Shown here: positions 1 through 9,426 of the stretch, piece after piece
Position numbering within the stretch: the first letter of the stretch is position 1
Layout: each line of letters begins with the position of its first letter
From: Glandiceps talaboti
Lineage: Eukaryota > Hemichordata > Enteropneusta > Spengelidae
Assembly: GCF_964340395.1 (NCBI RefSeq)
Contig: NC_135552.1
Span: 28,292,181 to 28,319,680, forward strand
Length of the DNA: 27,500 nt
Direction of reading: 5' to 3'
Made by a program: the position numbers and the translations under genes
The notes under the pieces: model-generated
The model's input: the letters and a program-made list of their open reading frames with translations, nothing else
The model's database searches: none
What the model was told of the DNA's origin: nothing

Positions 1-540
1 GCCACACTGCGCTTGCCAGCTCTGGACGTAATTCTGTGTAATAGCACATCCCTACATCATATGAACTGGATTACATGTTGACTATCACTTCAGCTAGCCA
101 ATATACTCTATATTCACTCTCAAGCTATCGGAACCAAACAGTATTGTCTCAAGCCAAATCTGTGAGCTATAAACACCCGGCATACTATAACAAGCAGATT
201 GAAGTACCAGAAACAAGACCATTGCGTTTTTTAAAAACAATAAACGCATTTTCATCACTCTTTTGACAGATATATAGTGTTTAATTTTTATGAACAAATG
301 AGTGTCCTTGGATACACGCTACTTTTTGTATGTTCTGTGACGTGATGAAGAAATTAGGAGTATATTTTATTAGAAAATATTACCTGATTCTATTTATGAA
401 ACGATCGGTTTTTACATATTTTTGAATATTGTACATTGCACATTCATGTAATAAATCGAAAATGATGAACGTCAAGTAAGTGTCTCATTTTGAATACAAG
501 ACCGCGACATGGTACAATAGAAAACAACTAACTTGAAACA
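1..540. other. Unique AT-rich sequence, start of window
   Basis: No known gene or repeat was recognised. The only notable item is a short minus-strand open frame at 94-297, listed separately. Confidence 0.5.
94..297 (-). CDS. Short open frame with signal peptide-like segment (doubtful)
   Basis: A 67-codon ATG-initiated frame. From an internal Met it reads MKMRLLFLKNAMVLFLVLQS, which resembles a secretory signal, and then ACYS. The remaining tail (about 30 residues) matches nothing I recognise and ends at a stop at the low-coordinate side. It could be a first exon spliced before the stop (a GT occurs in GAGTATATT near the end) or simply a chance frame. Nothing in the flanks supports a gene, so treat it as weak. 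Confidence 0.13.
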   Translation of the reverse strand: MFIKIKHYISVKRVMKMRLLFLKNAMVLFLVLQSACYSMPGVYSSQIWLETILFGSDSLRVNIEYIG

Positions 541-545
541 CCGCC

Positions 546-647
546 GTCTGGCTCGACAAAAATCTAACTACCGTCGCTACATTTTATCGTCTGGTTCGAC
601 AAAAATCTAACTACCGTCGCTACATTTTATCGTCGGACACGACAAAT
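546..647 (+). repeat. 43-bp tandem repeat, about 2.3 copies
   Basis: Units start at 546, 589 and 632. The first two differ by one base (GGCTCGAC versus GGTTCGAC), and the third is partial (GTCGGACACGACAAATA). Each unit contains a CGACAAAAATCTAAC core. Confidence 0.85.
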
Positions 648-904
648 AATCCTACTAATCCTACACTTTTTTCTTTTCATTGTCCAGTGTATACGTAGTG
701 ACACAAGTCTTACAGGCACAGCTACAATGTCTTTTTGTGGTTATCTTAGCACACCGTCGCCAAATCAGATACATTGTAACAACATTTCCTTTATTTCAGG
801 CATGTCAAATGATTAAAATGTAACAATTGTAGTCGAAATTGTTGTACTACCAGGCGTTAGAATTTTATTGAGAAAGACAATAAGATCCAGCAATGTTAGT
901 ACGA

Positions 905-929
905 TATTTGTCGAGTCGGATGATAAGAT
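905..929 (-). repeat. Inverted diverged copy of the 43-bp repeat junction
   Basis: The reverse complement of 905-929 matches 623-647 at about 21 of 25 positions. It shares the CGACAAATA end and the TTATC start. With the tandem array it forms an inverted pair about 260 bp apart, as seen in foldback or MITE-like sequences. Confidence 0.5.
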
Positions 930-941
930 TTTTTTGTCTAA

Positions 942-1601
942 GGGAGCCTTCAGTAATTACATAGGGGAGGGCCCGGGCTGTTGCGTAAGATATGACCCTA
1001 CCCCGATTCCATCGTGCTAAATACTGCCCCCTCCCTCAATTTCCTTTTTCTACTATACGACCCTCCATTGTGAAGATATTTAAAAAAAACATGGTTTAAA
1101 TGCTGTCAGACAAGGAAATGGACACTAGTCCCAGAATCAATGGTTTAAAGGACTTAATCCCACCGCTGCCACCACAATGAAAGTTTTAAAGGCATTGGCT
1201 ATTTCCCAATTACTATCACCACAGGGAATTTGTGTGAAGGCATTGCATCAGTCAGTCAGTACGTTTGTTTGGATCTGATTGGCTGAGATGAAGGCCAATA
1301 TTGCAAACACTAGATGGGATCACTCCTAATAACATCCTGTAAGATCCACTTCTCTCCTCACATCACAACAGTTGAACTATATAATAAAGGTAATATAATG
1401 CCAGTTCAACATTACATAATGTCCAGTGGCCATTAACAGTTTTGGCAGAACCAGTGGCAGCGATGGGATGCCAAAATCACAAAATTATGCTAAGTTTGAC
1501 ATTACAATGAGTCAAAGCAAAATGTGACCCTCCCCTAATCATATTTTCTAAAAGGTGACCCCATTCCCCCGGGCCCTCCCCTTGTAATTACTGAAGGCTC
1601 C
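942..1601. mobile_element. MITE-like non-autonomous DNA transposon, about 660 bp
   Basis: The ends are near-perfect terminal inverted repeats of about 36 bp: 942-977 (GGGAGCCTTCAGTAATTACA onward to GGGCCCGGG) and the reverse complement of 1568-1601. They differ by about two single-base changes. The element is flanked by CTAA (938-941) and TTAA (1602-1605), consistent with a TTAA or TA target-site duplication with one substitution. The interior has no long open frame, and contains C-rich segments (GACCCTACCCC, CTGCCCCCTCCCTC) and a TCAGTCAGTCAG run. No transposase is present, so mobilisation would need one supplied elsewhere. A TTAA target would suggest piggyBac-type mobilisation, but the terminal bases do not settle the superfamily. 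Confidence 0.75.
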
Positions 1602-1605
1602 TTAA

Positions 1606-2312
1606 CCAGGACGACGATTAGTTTCAACTGAACTGGTTTCCATTGTAGAGCAATCGTGATCAAGTATGTTACTGACTCTTGAATTCATCGCCATGACCCC
1701 CACTAATCCCCGGAGTGAATATATTCTTTTTAATGTATTTATATGATTTCGTTCAATATTATTGGAATGTGTCACGGTGAGATTCTGAAGTTTCTGAAAA
1801 AGCGACTTTTCTGAGAAAAACATTTCTGCGAAACTATTTTACTCACGCCACCTGTAGAAAAATAATCACAGAAAGACTTGAATTTAGGGTATATGTGCAC
1901 GGATCGGATCGCGGAGTGAAATGCATCTCCCGGAAATTGTACATTGAGTCATCCGTTTACAAGAACTATGATTCCTCGGCTTACCTTGACATCGTTAATC
2001 CCGTCATTCAGTCTTCTCTATCTCGTAATGTTCTGACAATGCATTTACAAACAAAGCTAATAATGAGACAGAACGAGCATTTTACATGTACGATATCCGA
2101 ACTGCCTAGATCTTGTCAACAAACTGAAACGCGATTAATGCATATCGGATTTCTATCCACATAAACAAGGTCAATAACTCATAAGATGTGATGACAGAAA
2201 TGATAAAAATCCTAATAACACCACATTTTGAAAAAATAAAGTTGACAATTTGGAATAGAATTATAGGGCGCCCCTATTTTTTTTACTGTTTCTCATTGCC
2301 CATTTTTTTCAG
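1606..2312. other. No recognised gene
   Basis: Unique AT-rich sequence. Open frames at 1602-1823 (minus) and 1895-2164 (plus) have no domain, motif or splice context that I recognise. Confidence 0.5.
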
Positions 2313-2444
2313 CTCCGTCATCAAAATATTTTTTCCGCCCGCCTCTATAATGTTTTGCGGAAGAGCGCCTTCTCTGTCAATAATAAGCAAGTGCCTGGAC
2401 TGTTGACGTCATCTACAGTCATGGCGGCGACGACGCTGGTTTAA
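2313..2444 (+). CDS. Candidate 3'-terminal exon (unconfirmed)
   Basis: A strong acceptor (long pyrimidine tract TTTTTTACTGTTTCTCATTGCCCATTTTTTTCAG) ends at 2312. One frame then stays open for 43 codons to TAA at 2442-2444, and AATAAA follows at 2508-2513, the expected order for a terminal exon. The peptide (LRHQNIFSARLYNVLRKS onward) matches no family I recognise. No upstream exon was found in the window. A second frame is open for about 31 codons, so coding is not proven. The same patch also looks promoter-like (next entry). Confidence 0.2.
   Translation, partial: LRHQNIFSARLYNVLRKSAFSVNNKQVPGLLTSSTVMAATTLV
2404..2429 (+). promoter_or_regulatory. CRE palindrome next to YY1-like ATGGCGGC
   Basis: A perfect TGACGTCA (2404-2411) lies 9 bp before ATGGCGGC (2421-2428), a YY1-like core promoter motif, in a small GC-richer patch. 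On the minus strand GCCGCCATGA is an ideal Kozak start opening a 25-codon frame (2422-2345). This could be a core or bidirectional promoter, or a coincidence inside an exon. Confidence 0.25.
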
Positions 2445-2507
2445 AGTTGTGTTAAGAACATTCCAATTGTGTAGAGAAGTTAGGAAAGGGTCTGTTACCG
2501 GGGATCC

Positions 2508-2513
2508 AATAAA
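2508..2513 (+). terminator. Polyadenylation signal AATAAA
   Basis: A canonical hexamer 64 bp after the stop of the candidate terminal exon. Such hexamers are frequent by chance in AT-rich DNA. Confidence 0.2.
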
Positions 2514-3287
2514 CATAAGATTGAGAGGAGGAAAAGAGAGGTAGAGAAATATGAAGAAGAGGACTGATTAAAACTCTTTTTTTTTGTAAATAGACTGATC
2601 GGCCCATAGTTGCTCATAATAATGAGAAACAAACAAGAAGGAGGGTACATATCCGAGGATTACTGATTACGCAAAAATGTACTTCATGTGATACGGCTAA
2701 TAAATCTACCTAGCATCCGAGCCGGCATGCACTTCTCAGAGGTCAACAGTCTCGCCTTGAAGCTTAAATACGAAGTTTAGCACTACATGCTCACAATATG
2801 GCTTTACTCCAATGGGTAAATTCTAATTCATACACGAAGTGTTCATTGTCACTGTTCATTATTTAGAGCATGTCGACCCGACTCTCTGTTCAAGAACACT
2901 CCAGGAAATGTTACTAAGTATAATTGATATTCTCATCTTCGAATTACATGTATATCAGGCTACTTAGATTGTGCACGTGTTTTTTCGTGATGTATTTGTT
3001 GAAATAGTCTGTTGACAGTAAGAAGCATTGATTGAATACCGGTAAAGAGCGGTGATGCATGGACTTTGTGGCTCGATGTAAACAGAAATATCGAACCACA
3101 GACAAGTTTCTTCCTTGTCTGTACGTGCTCGAACATTGAACTTTAGTCGATTTGATTATAACTGCGACGTGGACAGCTGGTATATGTACTAGTTAATCAA
3201 AGCGAAGATTCTCAGTCGCTCCTATATATTTGTCTGCTATAGATGTAATGTAAATTAGCGCCTACATTAGCCTAGCTAGTAGCTTTA
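2514..3287. other. No recognised gene
   Basis: Begins purine-rich (GAGAGGAGGAAAAGAGAGG) and is otherwise unique AT-rich DNA. No domain or repeat was recognised. Confidence 0.5.
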
Positions 3288-3387
3288 TTAACATCGATGG
3301 CAAGATTGCCGTCTAGGACCTAGGAGTAGACACACGAGTAGTCTTGCTGCTAGACGTTCGGGCTTTCTTTCGATGCTATAACTATAA

Positions 3388-3482
3388 GCGAACGAAGTTC
3401 GCATGTGAGGGCCTGCTCGGATGTTCCATCCTCGATAGCGTTGTTCGGCTGTGTGTCGTATTTTATCGGAAGAACATCCGAG
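3388..3482. repeat. Clustered hairpins: GCGAAC/GTTCGC and CTCGGATGTTC inverted repeat
   Basis: A 6-bp stem with a 3-nt loop (3388-3402, GCGAACGAAGTTCGC) is followed by a perfect 11-bp inverted repeat (CTCGGATGTTC 3417-3427, GAACATCCGAG 3472-3482) with a 44-nt loop. Copies of ACACACGAGTAG flank the cluster (about 3331 and 3500). The patch is more GC-rich than its surroundings. It could be a remnant of a small mobile element or a structured RNA. Confidence 0.4.
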
Positions 3483-3503
3483 GGCTAGCTGATAGACTAA
3501 CAC

Positions 3504-4268
3504 ACGAGTAGACTATTTATTTTGAACATTTTTAATTGTTTAAATGATAGTATTGTATCATGTGAAATATCATGAACCCATCAACTGCTGATAATCTCTT
3601 GAATAGGAGAAACGCTGTTGAGAACATTCATTAATTTAAATCATACCCCCCCCCCACTTTATACTTTATACAATATCAATTACTTGGCACTCTTTGTTTC
3701 GCTATTAAGTGTTTGGTATTTTAGCCGGGCTTATGGATATATGGATTTATTTGGGTGCTGAGATGGAGATCAAATAATAATTTCCGTTAGAATTAACCAC
3801 AAGTCAGTTTATATATGACTTTAATTGAAAAATACATCAGACCTTACTGGGAATATCTTGCACTCTGTAGGCTGACTTGATGCCCATATGTAAACAGTTG
3901 AGAATTTCGTACAGCCCCCAATGTTACTTGTTATCACCAACAAATTGTACATATGAGGGCTGTTGTTATGGTTGAATCACATCACAACAATTATATCACA
4001 GGGGAGCTGGAGGCATATATTACGCATTTATATGCATATTTGCTTGGATATATGCTAGATTCATTCTAATAAAAAAGAAGAATATGAAAGATGACATTAA
4101 TGTGTTCTGACATACAACGATAACGATAATTCTCTTTCCAATTATGGTTTTCCTTTGTCTCCTGTGGTATAAATCACAGCGTTCATCACCTAGTATACAT
4201 TAGGTGTTAATTGTACTGTCATCATATTTCTGTATACAACCATCACTGGCTTAATGGGTACTATCGGG
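3504..4268. other. No recognised gene
   Basis: Unique AT-rich sequence with a 10-C run near 3646 and a small hairpin CACCTA/TAGGTG near 4187-4206. Confidence 0.5.
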
Positions 4269-4334
4269 AATTACCTGATAACAGCTAAGTTAAGAATCGA
4301 TAATTACCTGATAACAGCTAAGTTAATAATCGAT
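4269..4334 (+). repeat. 33-bp tandem duplication
   Basis: Two adjacent copies starting AATTACCTGATAACAGCTAA, at 4269 and 4302, differing at one base (GAATCGAT versus TAATCGAT). It lies immediately upstream of the GACA microsatellite. Confidence 0.9.
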
Positions 4335-4373
4335 ACTGCTGTTAAAAAGAGGGCTGACATCTGAAACAAAATG

Positions 4374-4444
4374 ATAGACAGGCCGACAGACAGGCCGACA
4401 GAGAGACAGAGAGACAGAGAGACAGACAGACAGACAGACAGACT

Positions 4445-4532
<88 letters not shown>
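4374..4532 (+). repeat. (GACA)n microsatellite with GGCC/GAGA variants
   Basis: About 40 tetranucleotide units. The left end is degenerate (GACAGGCC, GACAGAGA) and the right end is pure GACA. Open frames across it are repeat translations. Confidence 0.97.
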
Positions 4533-4536
<4 letters not shown>

Positions 4537-6652
4537 CATTACATAACCCTTCCTTGATATAAGAACTGTTCTTGTATGTATCAGTAAGTAGAATACAACG
4601 TGTATCTTTTAAATAGAGTGAAAGTTACATCATAAAAAAACGTATAAACTCAGTTTGTTCCTCTTAAAAATCATGTCGACAAATTAATGGGTAGTAAAAG
4701 TAAGACAGAAGGGATGTAACAATAACAATAGCATATGATAACACAACGCGATAAATTCAGAGCATCGAAAACCTATTTCAACATAACATGAATATCACTA
4801 GCATCAATAGCTTATTTTAAATATTCAAATAATCCTAATTCATGTAATTTGCATAGTACATGAACATATCTATTCATAGTCAGAAAACCTATCTTACATA
4901 TTCTAATCTTAATTTGAAGTGCACATGAATTTGAATATTCATGTATGAAAATCATATTAAAATATTCGAACACCAAATCTGCATGTATTTACCTGATTTG
5001 AATATTGTATTTGTATTAAGTGATAACCCATTTACTGTTGCAAAGGCATAAATATGGCGATTACTACGTATTTGGGTCAACACTGACTAGTTATCAATAT
5101 TAGTACATGTTACAGAAATGTGTGTGATATCTATATCATGCATCACGACTAATTATGATACACAGTATTGTAGAAAATTATACCAATTCAATTACTTTTC
5201 ATTTTCAAATAATCTCCGTTTATGAGGGTGAAAAGGCATTGAGCAACAACACGTTGACAAGCTTGTATCTAAAACATTTACTGTCATGAAAACTGAAACC
5301 CAGGACACACTACGGTTGGGTACACCTCATCAAACGATATACCACGGCTCACAAAGTTCATATCAGGCTTTTAGGTTTTTTGCTTACGTCACGAAGGTTA
5401 ACAGTGATTGATACACAACTGTTTATTCAGCAAATCTAATGACCACGACACGTGACGGCAAGATGTATTAAATTGTATCATCGTGAAACCCCCCCCCCCC
5501 CCAGAATGTTTCCAGGGCAACATATATACTTCAGCTTTATCTTTTAACTATTTTGAATATTTCTTTATTTTCCCCTTTTGAATGCAATGACTTTTGCACA
5601 ATGAGTCACACACACAAATCAAGCCCGAAGCTACCATTCTTGAGAAATGGTAAATTATTTTTTGAGAAATTATGCTATATTCAATACTATTAGGTAGATT
5701 TCACCTATGAATTACATATGGTGGGTGCTGGATGCTATAAAACGGAAGATGGAGATAAAAGAGTGATATTATATAGCTTGTTGTTACTGAAACAAATATT
5801 TGATGTTTTGAACAATTGGAACCTAAAAAAAAGAGTTCAATATTATCATTACACGCCTCATGAGCTTCAACTAAACAACTTGGAGACGCTCACCACGGAA
5901 GCAATGGTTGCTATGGATACATGACGTCAATTAGTATCGACAAAAGATCCCGTCGTATCTCTGAACAAAGGTCATTGAGTGCATCTTTGATTGTTGGCAT
6001 TTTGTTGTTCCGAATACACATTAAGGAAACATGTTTCTTTTCTCAAGTGATAATTAAATCCGTCATTATTTATATCAAAAGAAAAGTTGACTGACCTTCG
6101 TGTGATTAATAATGATGCATTATAAACATCAATATATATGGATCATTAGTCTTACGACACCGTAAAACACACGACGTCCATTTTGGCGCGCTTGTAGTAT
6201 TCTGCCCAGAAGCAAAAGATGGCAGTGTACTTATATTGAATTAGCAAATGCAACAAATGGTTAATATGTCACATCTCTTATTGTGTTTCACTGCCCATCA
6301 AAATCACATTTGTTCGAACAAGGTCCATTAGAGACAATAAAATTACATTTACATTATAGGCAAGGCTAGATACACCATAATAACACTACAGCGATCTCAT
6401 AGCTTGATATCTCTTATCGTGCTGACAATCTGACCATCTTGATGCCTTGTCATAACCTTAAAGGTAAAGAAATGAAAGTGAAGATTTACATATTCATTGT
6501 ACAGTATCTCAATTACGGAAATGAGATGACATCAAGCTGAGTTTTGTGAATCATTGCATACATACATGCAGATCGGGTTTCTGTTCTGATAGCTTGCTAT
6601 TAGCTTCCCTATGACGACACAAACTACGGATGACCTTATGAACGCATACACT
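4533..6652. other. No recognised gene
   Basis: AT-rich unique sequence. It contains a 14-C run near 5489, a perfect TGACGTCA at 5922-5929 with an RFX-like GTTGCTATGGATAC just upstream (5907-5920), and an E2F-like TTTTGGCGCGC near 6181. The frame at 5718-5924 has no recognisable domain. Confidence 0.45.
5907..5929 (+). promoter_or_regulatory. X-box-like motif beside a perfect CRE
   Basis: GTTGCTATGGATAC resembles an RFX X-box with mismatches in its second half, and TGACGTCA follows almost directly. RFX and CREB sites occur together in some animal promoters. No adjacent gene was seen, so this is a motif match only. Confidence 0.15.
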
Positions 6653-6654
6653 GA

Positions 6655-6715
6655 CAATCAATCAATCAATCAATCAATCAAACAAACAAACAAACAAACA
6701 AACAAACAAACAAAC
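6655..6715 (+). repeat. (AATC)n-(AAAC)n compound microsatellite
   Basis: About six AATC units pass into about nine AAAC units without interruption. One motif probably arose from the other by a substitution that then spread. Confidence 0.95.
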
Positions 6716-6892
6716 ATATACAGCGGTATAACAATGGCTTATTTGTTTGCAAAGTGCAACATCATTTTCCGGAGTTCTTCTTCTGCTGAAATGAATTATA
6801 TAATGTATTCATTATTTCATGTTTGTTTATTGGAGATCGTTTAATTAAAATATATCTTGCCCCGTCAAAGGTTGTATCCGTCTTTCTGTCTG

Positions 6893-6914
6893 CCTACCTA
6901 CCTACCTACCTACC

Positions 6915-6991
<77 letters not shown>

Positions 6992-6992
6992 G
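6893..6992 (+). repeat. (CCTA)n-(TGTC)n compound microsatellite
   Basis: About six CCTA units, then about 19 TGTC units, uninterrupted. Confidence 0.97.
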
Positions 6993-7081
6993 CATGATCT
7001 AAGTGTGTACAGTGTGTCTGTCCATTTGTTTGTTGAAGGATGACCTATTCCCAATTGCTAAACAAATCAACAGCTCTATTT

Positions 7082-7097
7082 TTATATTGCATAAATT

Positions 7098-7136
<39 letters not shown>

Positions 7137-7161
7137 AACAACAGCAGCAGCAGCAACAACA

Positions 7162-7205
<44 letters not shown>

Positions 7206-7378
7206 GCAGCAGCAGCAGCAACAATAACAACAACTGAATATAAAAGTTTAAAAAAATCGAATTCGCGAGACCTCAATGATGGGTCACGTCTTCCCCTAAC
7301 AGGTGTATCGTAGACGGTGGAGACAGAGGGTCTTCTCTCGTCAACGTCTATTGTTGAATCATGAACTTCGGGTCGCAT
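7082..7378 (-). CDS. Open frame ending in a microsatellite-encoded hydrophobic tail (doubtful)
   Basis: 98 codons from an ATG. The first 48 residues come from a GC-richer patch (7240-7378) and are highly charged (for example DVDERRPS, RGRRDPSLRS). The rest is translated (GTT/TTG)n and gives runs of Ala, Val and Leu that would form a membrane segment, so the frame resembles a tail-anchored protein. No homology is recognised, the start context is poor, and no splice signals were noted. The + strand of the same patch has a good acceptor (CACGTCTTCCCCTAACAG, ending near 7302), so coding direction is uncertain. Confidence 0.12.
7098..7234 (+). repeat. (CAA)n/(CAG)n trinucleotide microsatellite
   Basis: About 45 units, mostly CAA, with two CAG blocks (near 7142 and 7204) and a few AAT or AAA interruptions. 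On the minus strand this reads as poly-Val/Ala/Leu in one frame. Confidence 0.97.
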
Positions 7379-8564
7379 TTATGAAAATTACATACATAGA
7401 AAATTAATATCGCATGGACAATTTATCACATTTATGACAGATAACATTTACATGTTACGATCATGATCATATATCACTAGATATGAACTGAAAGCGCTCC
7501 TGAAGGTGACAGTCCTTATTACCAAATTAATTAGATCATAAAACTAATTAGTATACTTCCCTAATTATGCTAGTCAAGCAATTCGCTTCTAAAATAAAAC
7601 ACAATGTTTCGCTAGTGTGACAATTTTTCCGATGATATTCATAACATGTGTTCATTATAATGCTAATTATGCAAAATAGTACAAACAGATTCCACTCGTT
7701 AAATGAATCAAGTCCTTGATATACAGAAAATCACCAAATTTGTAAAATAATATGCAAATTAGGATAATTACTATGCGCGAATTTTGCTAGCAGAAAAAAC
7801 TAATAGTTCCTGGACATAACTACATCAAGTAAGTTTAACATTCATTTCATTTGATGTATTAGTGTTTGAAATAATGCCGGTATTGGGAAAATTCAGTTCT
7901 GAATCATTTTTATCACCAGTTCCTAAAAGGTTATCTTTTCTGACCAGAAACTGCTTCTGATTTAGAACAGCGCCTCACGTGGCCAAATATATAATCCCTT
8001 TCTTTTCAACGTTTAGTATTATCTGCAGAATAATCAAAATTGACCAAAATCGTAATGACTTTGTTTGATCATGGCCGCATAGTGGAACGGTCTGAATTCG
8101 TACCCCTAAAATGGTTATTTTAAAGTGTCAGTCTCTCATGTCACTTTCGTTCGTCGAAAACATTGCAGACCATTCATAGTAAAACTCACTTCGCCCGGAA
8201 CATGATCATGATGATGTAAAACATTTGGTTTTTAGAAACGACAAATGTAACGGGAAAAGGAGGGTTTACATTTTCCAAAAGTGTATACCAAATGACTAAC
8301 ATTGCTTTCACGTCGAAAAACAACATACATTCTTTTGTGACCGTTTTTTTTTTTTGAGGGCGCTCGTCGAAATTGATCCGCAGGATATACCCGACCTGAA
8401 TATCCGATCTCTCCGAAGCTATTACGGGTTTCTGGATAATCTGCAACTGTTTTATGTCAAGATCGCGAGAATGAGACATGGTGATGTCATGATAATGAAT
8501 GTGTTGTAAACACTATGTTGCAACATACTACCTAATATAACATTTCACTGTTTTTATTTTTTTG

Positions 8565-8565
<1 letters not shown>
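7235..8565. other. No recognised gene; homeodomain/POU motif-rich stretch
   Basis: Apart from the patch at 7240-7378, this is AT-rich unique DNA. Between 7525 and 7770 there are AATTAATTAG, ACTAATTAG, CTAATTATGC, ATGCTAATTATGC and ATGCAAATTAGG, a dense set of TAAT and octamer-like motifs. The 8186-8479 minus frame has no recognisable domain. Confidence 0.4.
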
Positions 8566-8595
<30 letters not shown>

Positions 8596-8700
8596 CATAC
8601 ATACATACATACATACATACATACATACATACATACATACATACATACATACATACATACATACATACATACATACATACATACATACATACATACATAC
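8566..8700 (+). repeat. (ACAT)n microsatellite
   Basis: About 33 uninterrupted units over 135 bp. Its purity suggests recent expansion. Confidence 0.98.
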
Positions 8701-9348
8701 AAGTGCGCTATATGTTTCCCTTCCTTCCGGCTCTCGTCTTTCAAATAGTTTTAGTGAAGTTAAGACTAAGTGAAGACCGTATCGTTTTTTCTTTTACCCT
8801 TTAGATATTTCTATCTCCCGGAAAAAAGAAAGAGGGATGGAAGAAAATCATAGCGCAAGACTTATAATCCGAACAATGCCAATGAATGCATATATGTAAA
8901 ATATATACTGGCTTCAGTCTTGGGTAGTTTTATTATAATTGATTCGTGAACGGTTAACAGAAAGTTGAACCTAATGGCACATGTGCGACCTTGAGCTCAA
9001 AGTCAGGTCAAATCAAATAGAACTTAATATCTAATTAACATTAATATTATGCGTTATGCGTGAAAACAAAGTGACGGATATAGGAAATCGTTAATGTTTC
9101 AGAATTACAATTTTATCAGACCGAGGAAATGGGATAATGTGAAATAGATCTACCTAATTGTTATGAATAGCATAGTAGAACGGATGGGAAATTATCAAGA
9201 TACAGAACAACTGCCACATCAATTCTAGAAATTGTACGCAAACGTAGCACTTGCAAATAATAAACAAGGCTACGTCATTCACAAAGAAAGTAGTTCCAGG
9301 AACCACCCTCATGTCGTATTGTAGATATTGTTCTTGATTTATTTGTGT

Positions 9349-9349
<1 letters not shown>
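8701..9349. other. No recognised gene
   Basis: Unique AT-rich sequence without recognised motifs. Confidence 0.5.
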
Positions 9350-9409
<60 letters not shown>

Positions 9410-9426
9410 TTGTTTGTTTGTTTGTT
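9350..9426 (+). repeat. (CTGT)n-(TTTG)n compound microsatellite
   Basis: About 13 CTGT units followed by about 5 TTTG units, related by one C-to-T change. Confidence 0.97.

Noticed and set aside
4342-4562. Open frames encoding CLSV or DRQT repeats, also at 9328-9599, 11774-12067, 17428-17739 and 18772-19204
   Set aside because: These are translations of GACA/TGTC and related microsatellites with no unique coding sequence.
8562-8804. Open frame encoding HTYI repeats
   Set aside because: Translation of the (ACAT)n tract with a short random tail.
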